Source: Tepidanaerobacter acetatoxydans_A | GTDB taxonomy: Bacteria; Bacillota; Thermosediminibacteria; Thermosediminibacterales; Tepidanaerobacteraceae | Direction of reading: 5' to 3' | Length of the DNA: 26,327 bases | Assembly: GCA_022840405.1 (NCBI GenBank) | Contig: JALHJR010000033.1 | Coordinates: 1-26,327, forward strand | Shown: positions 22,603 through 26,327 of the stretch, piece by piece | Position numbering within the stretch: the stretch's first letter is position 1 | Layout of the letters: the number at the start of each line of letters is the position of its first letter | Program-made: the position numbers and the translations under genes | Notes under the pieces: model-generated | Seen by the model: the letters and a program-made list of their open reading frames with translations, nothing else | Told to the model about the DNA's origin: nothing | Databases searched by the model: none

Positions 22603-23544
22603 TTAAATAAAATTATGTAGTCTTTTTACTAAATCTTCAGCATCAATAATAATATCTTTTATAATTTCCGCAGCAGGCTTTATATCCTTAATCAAACCGG
22701 AAATCTGGCCCGCCATTACAGAGCCATTATCCACATCTCCTTCAATAACTGCTAATCTAAGCTTACCACTGCCAAGTTCGTCTAATTCATCAATCGAAAC
22801 ACATCTTTCTTCCATTTCTTCGAAACGATTGGTTAATTTATTTTTCAAAACTCTCACCGGATGCCCGGTAGTTTTTCCAGTTATTACTGTGCTTCTATCT
22901 TTTGCCTTAACTATTGCTTCTTTAAAATTTTTATTTGCTGTGCACTCTTTTGCACATACAAATCGAGTACCCATTTGGACGCCTTCAGCACCTAAGGCCA
23001 GAGCCGCAACAAATCCTCTCGCATCTGCTATTCCGCCGGCTGCAATAACTGGTATTTTGACAGCATCAACTATCTGTGGAACCATTGCCATAGTAGTTAA
23101 TTCACCTATATGCCCGCCACATTCCATGCCTTCAGCAATCAGAGCATCCGCACCGGACTTTTCCAGCCTGCGTGCCAATGCTACCGAAGAAACAACCGGT
23201 ATTACCTTGGTACCTGATTGCTTTAATTGAGGGATGTACTTGCTAGGATTCCCGGCGCCTGTAGTTATTACTTGCACTTTTTCTTCCAAGATAACATTTA
23301 TAACTTCATCGACATATGGCGACATAAAATAAACATTAACACCAAAAGATCTATCTGTAAGATTTCTCGTTTTTTTTATCTCATTTCTGACAAATTCAGG
23401 CGGAGCACTACCAGCTCCAATTATTCCAAGCCCTCCAGCATTTGACACTGCTGCCGCAAGTTCTGCCGTTGCTACCCAAGCCATGCCACCTTGTATTATG
23501 GGGTATTTGATATTCAGTAAATCGCAAACTCTAGTATCAAACAT
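22603..23544 (-). CDS. fabK: Enoyl-[ACP] reductase II (FMN-dependent)
   Basis: FabK performs the last reduction step of the elongation cycle with FMN and NAD(P)H, replacing the unrelated FabI in many Bacillota. The 313-residue protein has the nitronate-monooxygenase-like barrel: YPIIQGGMAWVATAELAAAVSNAGGLGIIG (14-43), ALIAEGMECGGHIGE with the conserved H145, IPVIAAGGIADARG and ALGAEGVQMGTRF. Nitronate monooxygenases share this fold, but the position between fabH and fabD favours FabK. FabK enzymes are known to tolerate triclosan. The ATG follows AGGAGGAAATAA. A 49-nt gap separates it from fabH with no visible signal. Confidence 0.95.
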   Translation of the reverse strand: MFDTRVCDLLNIKYPIIQGGMAWVATAELAAAVSNAGGLGIIGAGSAPPEFVRNEIKKTRNLTDRSFGVNVYFMSPYVDEVINVILEEKVQVITTGAGNPSKYIPQLKQSGTKVIPVVSSVALARRLEKSGADALIAEGMECGGHIGELTTMAMVPQIVDAVKIPVIAAGGIADARGFVAALALGAEGVQMGTRFVCAKECTANKNFKEAIVKAKDRSTVITGKTTGHPVRVLKNKLTNRFEEMEERCVSIDELDELGSGKLRLAVIEGDVDNGSVMAGQISGLIKDIKPAAEIIKDIIIDAEDLVKRLHNFI

Positions 23545-23593
23545 TTTATTTCCTCCTAGGCATCACAGCCGCTTCTATTTTACTACTCCAGTT

Positions 23594-24574
23594 TTATAAA
23601 CTCCAATCAATAAGGTTTGCACCCCATGTTAATCCGGCTCCAAATCCTACTAATACTATCTTGTGACCTTTTTTTATTTTTCCACTATGAAAAGCTTCGT
23701 CTAGTGCTACCGGAATGGATGCAGATGACATATTTCCATATTTGTCTAGATTTATTACCACACGCTCTCGTGGAAACTTTAGTCGTTTTATAGCCGCTTC
23801 AATAATTCTTATATTGGCTTGGTGTGGAATAATATAATCTATGTCTTCCAACGAAAGGTTAGACTTTTCAATAACTTTTTTGGTACAATCCTCAAAAATC
23901 CTAACCGCAAACTTAAATACTTCATTGCCTTCCATTTTGATATAATGCCTGCGATTTTCTATTGTATCGAAACTTGCAGGCTCCTTCGTGCCACCGGCCG
24001 GTAATTCAAGAAGTTCTGACCCATCACCATCTGCACCTAAAATACTAGCCAACACTCCTCCATCCTCGACTCCACTTAAAACAACCGCACCGGCACCATC
24101 GCCAAAGAGCACGCAGGTATTTCTATCTTCCCAGTCGGTTAGTTTCGAAAGCACTTCACTTCCAACTACAAGAACATTTTTGTATTGGCCTGTCATGATG
24201 TATTGGGTTGCAGTGGTCAACGCATAAATAAATCCACTGCAAGCAGCTTGAATATCTAGTGCAGCAGCATTTTTTGCACCAATTTTTTTTTGTATAATAC
24301 AAGCTGTGGCAGGGAATATTCTATCAGGACTCGAGGAAGCAGAAATAATTAGATCAATATCTTCAGGTTTTAAATCAGCATCCTTGATAGCATATTTTGC
24401 TGCCTCAGCTCCTAAATCCGAAGAACAAATATTGTAATCAGCCTTTCTCCTGTTAGATATCCCAGTTCTCTCAACAATCCAGTCATTAGATGTATCAACA
24501 ATCTTTTCCAAATCAAAATTAGATATAACTTTGTCTGGCACATAAGAACCAATTCCAATAATTCCAGCTCTCAT
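23594..24574 (-). CDS. fabH: 3-oxoacyl-[ACP] synthase III
   Basis: FabH starts each fatty acid by joining an acyl-CoA primer with malonyl-ACP. The 326-residue protein has the Cys-His-Asn triad: C112 in ALDIQAACSGFIYAL, H251 in IPHQANIRI and N281 in KYGNMSSASIPVAL. The N-terminal SNDWIVERTGISNRR and C-terminal LVGFGAGLTWG are family signatures. The ATG follows AAGGAGA at about 10 nt. It lies 17 nt behind plsX in the FapR operon. Primer preference (acetyl or branched) cannot be read from the sequence by eye. Confidence 0.98.
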   Translation of the reverse strand: MRAGIIGIGSYVPDKVISNFDLEKIVDTSNDWIVERTGISNRRKADYNICSSDLGAEAAKYAIKDADLKPEDIDLIISASSSPDRIFPATACIIQKKIGAKNAAALDIQAACSGFIYALTTATQYIMTGQYKNVLVVGSEVLSKLTDWEDRNTCVLFGDGAGAVVLSGVEDGGVLASILGADGDGSELLELPAGGTKEPASFDTIENRRHYIKMEGNEVFKFAVRIFEDCTKKVIEKSNLSLEDIDYIIPHQANIRIIEAAIKRLKFPRERVVINLDKYGNMSSASIPVALDEAFHSGKIKKGHKIVLVGFGAGLTWGANLIDWSL

Positions 24575-24591
24575 TTTAATTATTTCTCCTT

Positions 24592-25578
24592 TTATAAGGT
24601 CACTTCGAGATTTTGCTTCAATTTTTCACTGATGTTTGCTTCGGCAAATCTGCAAGCAGCTTTAATCCCATTTGCAATAGCCTTTCTGTCTGAAGAGCCA
24701 TGACATTTAATCAGTACTCCATCAATACCTAAAAACATGGCTCCACCATGTTCTGCATAGTCCATGTTCGCTCGAACTTTATTTATTGCCGGTTTCATCA
24801 GTGCTGCACCCAATGAATACACAATATTGCTTTTTATTTCTTTTTTTAATTGTTTAAATATATACATTCCAAATCCTTCTACTGTTTTTAGAAATATATT
24901 TCCTGTAAAACCATCGCAAACTACCACATCAACATTGCCATCAAATATGTTTCGAGATTCAATATTTCCAATGAAATTAATATTTTCTAACCGGTTCAAA
25001 TCAGAATATGCCGCTTTTATCACTAAATTCCCTTTTTCCTTTTCAGTGCCAATATTCATCAGGCCCACTCTCGGGTTTTCTCTATTTAAAATTTCAGCCG
25101 TATAGATACTTCCCATCATGGCAAATTGAACCAAGTTTTTGGGTTTTATCTCACTATTTGCTCCAATATCCAACAGCAAAACCGGATTTTTAGCAGTAGG
25201 AAACAATGTAGCGATAGCCGGTCTGTCAATACCTTCTAGTCGCCCTAAAATAAATAATCCCCCAGCCATCAAAGCTCCTGTACTTCCTGCAGATATCATT
25301 GCATGAGCCTTACCTTCCTTTAACAGTCTAAGCCCTTTAACTATAGATGAATCCTTTTTTTTTCGAATAGCAGCTACAGGTTGCTCGTCATATGTAATTA
25401 TTTCTTCAGCATTTACTATTTCAATAGATTTTTTAGATGCTTGCAAGTAAGGTTTTATCTTGTTTTCATCGCCTACCAAAATAATTTCTACATCCGGATC
25501 ATTTGAAGCATCAATAGCACCTTGAACTATCTCTTCAGGAGCATGATCTCCTCCCATTGCATCAACTAAAATTTTCAA
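24592..25578 (-). CDS. plsX: Phosphate acyltransferase PlsX
   Basis: PlsX converts acyl-ACP to acyl-phosphate, the donor for PlsY in glycerophospholipid synthesis, and is a peripheral membrane protein. The 328-residue protein begins KILVDAMGGDHAPEEIVQGA and has MISAGSTGALMAGG, LLDIGANSE, VGLMNIGTEKEKG, VVCDGFTGNIFLK and HGGAMFLGIDG, all hallmarks. The start is TTG. The AAGGAGG upstream is 12 bases away, longer than optimal, with a closer GGCGG. It stands 22 nt behind fapR, as in Bacillus. Confidence 0.97.
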   Translation of the reverse strand: MKILVDAMGGDHAPEEIVQGAIDASNDPDVEIILVGDENKIKPYLQASKKSIEIVNAEEIITYDEQPVAAIRKKKDSSIVKGLRLLKEGKAHAMISAGSTGALMAGGLFILGRLEGIDRPAIATLFPTAKNPVLLLDIGANSEIKPKNLVQFAMMGSIYTAEILNRENPRVGLMNIGTEKEKGNLVIKAAYSDLNRLENINFIGNIESRNIFDGNVDVVVCDGFTGNIFLKTVEGFGMYIFKQLKKEIKSNIVYSLGAALMKPAINKVRANMDYAEHGGAMFLGIDGVLIKCHGSSDRKAIANGIKAACRFAEANISEKLKQNLEVTL

Positions 25579-25600
25579 TTACCGCCGCTGCCTCCTTTGT

Positions 25601-26185
25601 CTATGTATCTGTGTTGTTATCCTCCGCTTCAAGGGATACAAGGATAAATTTGCCTCTAAAAACCTCTTTTTGTTTGACATATGTCCTGACAAAAACGAAT
25701 TTCTTATTTCCTCGGACCCTTGTTACTTCTGCTTTAGCTACAAGCTTTTGACCTGCATAGACCGGCAATTTATATTTGATGTTAGCAACTCCTGTTAATG
25801 CAACCTTTGCATCAATGGTAGCGATGGCGAGAGAATTAGCTTGAGCAAAAATTATGTCACCTCTTATAACCTTCGTCTTTCCGAAAGTCATTTTATTTGT
25901 CGTTTCTAAAATTGATATTCCTCTTTTATCCAATTCGAGATCCACTAATTCCCCAACTATCTCGGCTGCATCAATAGAACGAACTTTAGCATAGTTATCC
26001 TCAGCTACTGCCCTAATCCTTTCTCTGAGCTCGGGTAGTTTTAATTCCATCCGGTCTAAGCGTATTGTCTGTACGCTCACATTGAATTTTTCCGCCAACT
26101 CTTCATCATTTAAAAAAGGGTCTTCGGCAATTGTTTTAATAAGAAGCATTTGCCTTGTTTTTTTTGACAACCCTCTTTTTGACAA
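25601..26185 (-). CDS. fapR: Fatty acid and phospholipid synthesis regulator FapR
   Basis: FapR represses the fatty acid and phospholipid genes and is released from DNA by malonyl-CoA or malonyl-ACP. The 194-residue protein has an N-terminal DeoR-like helix-turn-helix (NDEELAEKFNVSVQTIRLDRMEL, about residues 25-47), a linker helix and a C-terminal hot-dog effector domain with GDIIFAQANSLAIATID and GNKKFVFVRTYVK. The start codon is TTG with GGGGTGA at a good distance and no competing ATG. The Bacillus protein has a similar length. The gene opens the plsX-fabH-fabK-fabD-fabG operon, and its own promoter contains a palindrome that resembles its binding site, indicating autoregulation. Confidence 0.96.
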   Translation of the reverse strand: MSKRGLSKKTRQMLLIKTIAEDPFLNDEELAEKFNVSVQTIRLDRMELKLPELRERIRAVAEDNYAKVRSIDAAEIVGELVDLELDKRGISILETTNKMTFGKTKVIRGDIIFAQANSLAIATIDAKVALTGVANIKYKLPVYAGQKLVAKAEVTRVRGNKKFVFVRTYVKQKEVFRGKFILVSLEAEDNNTDT

Positions 26186-26226
26186 TAAATCACCCCAATA
26201 TTAGTTGTTTTTAGGAGCAGATGCTA

Positions 26227-26245
26227 ATAGTATATATTATACTAA
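26227..26245. promoter_or_regulatory. FapR-like operator in the fapR promoter
   Basis: ATAGTATATATTATACTAA is a 19-bp palindrome. Read on the minus strand it is a TTAGTA half-site, 7 bases and TACTAT, close to the TTAGTA...TACTAA pattern of Bacillus FapR boxes, although the spacing there may be shorter. It covers the -10 box and part of the spacer, so binding would block RNA polymerase. A close copy lies in front of acpP. Confidence 0.7.
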
Positions 26246-26257
26246 TTTAAAAATCAA
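26229..26257 (-). promoter_or_regulatory. Sigma-A promoter for the fapR-plsX-fab operon
   Basis: On the minus strand TTGATT (26252-26257), 17 nt and TATACT (26229-26234). Both boxes match five or fewer consensus positions but the spacing is ideal. The leader would be about 37 nt long. Confidence 0.65.
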
Positions 26258-26282
26258 TAGTTTGCAATTTATAAAAATAAAT

Positions 26283-26325
26283 AAAGCAAAAAAGAGGTTT
26301 AATAATTAAACCTCTTTTTTGCTTT
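26283..26325. terminator. Long bidirectional terminator at the right edge
   Basis: A perfect 20-bp stem (26283-26302 with 26306-26325) encloses a 3-base TAA loop. The stem ends in T runs on either strand, so it can work in both directions. It most likely ends the minus-strand gene that lies just outside the window and insulates the fapR promoter from it. Confidence 0.85.
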
Positions 26326-26327
26326 GG

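Noticed and set aside
22829..23230. Long plus-strand reading frame opposite fabK, and similar frames opposite fabF, comM and plsX
   Set aside because: They lie antisense to well-recognised genes, lack recognisable protein features and are shadows of those genes.

Overview
The window is a stretch of low-GC Gram-positive (Bacillota) chromosome. Low GC content, strong AGGAGG-type ribosome binding sites, frequent TTG and GTG starts, FapR, FabK, YlxM, RbgA and SpoVS all point to an endospore-forming member of the Clostridia. An assignment near the Thermoanaerobacter/Tepidanaerobacter groups would be a guess. All recognised chromosomal genes lie on the minus strand, so transcription runs from right to left. 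The only plus-strand gene is the tail of a transposase at the left edge.

Reading in the direction of transcription, the right third (26.2 to 19.1 kb) is the membrane-lipid block: fapR-plsX-fabH-fabK-fabD-fabG, then acpP, then fabF. It encodes the regulator, the phosphate acyltransferase and most of type II fatty acid synthesis. Two nearly identical 19-bp palindromes, one in the fapR promoter and one in front of acpP, look like FapR operators. acpP is followed by a strong terminator. rnc lies 9 nt behind fabF.

The middle (18.4 to 11.2 kb) starts with spoVS, alone between its own sigma-H-like promoter and its own terminator. It continues with chromosome organisation and protein targeting: smc-ftsY, then ylxM-ffh behind a sigma-A promoter whose start region carries a perfect 11-bp inverted repeat. 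The ribosome genes rpsP, khpA, rimM and trmD follow, then rplS with its own promoter and terminator.

The left third (9.1 to 0.5 kb) holds rbgA-rnhB-yraN-comM-cobO-dprA, then topA-trmFO behind a separate promoter. These genes cover 50S assembly, RNA removal from DNA, DNA processing, corrinoid adenosylation, DNA relaxation and tRNA m5U54 methylation. The first 436 bases are the C-terminal part of an IS1182-like transposase facing trmFO.

Gene content is mostly the conserved Bacillota core order. I see no novel protein system. The noteworthy signals are regulatory: the sigma-H promoter on spoVS, the paired FapR-like operators, the ylxM-ffh inverted repeat and a hairpin-rich khpA-rimM gap. No stretch longer than 300 bases lacks a gene, and I saw no tRNA, rRNA or CRISPR array. 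Several gene starts were moved from the longest reading frame to positions fixed by ribosome binding sites: cobO, rbgA, rimM, ylxM, ftsY and smc.
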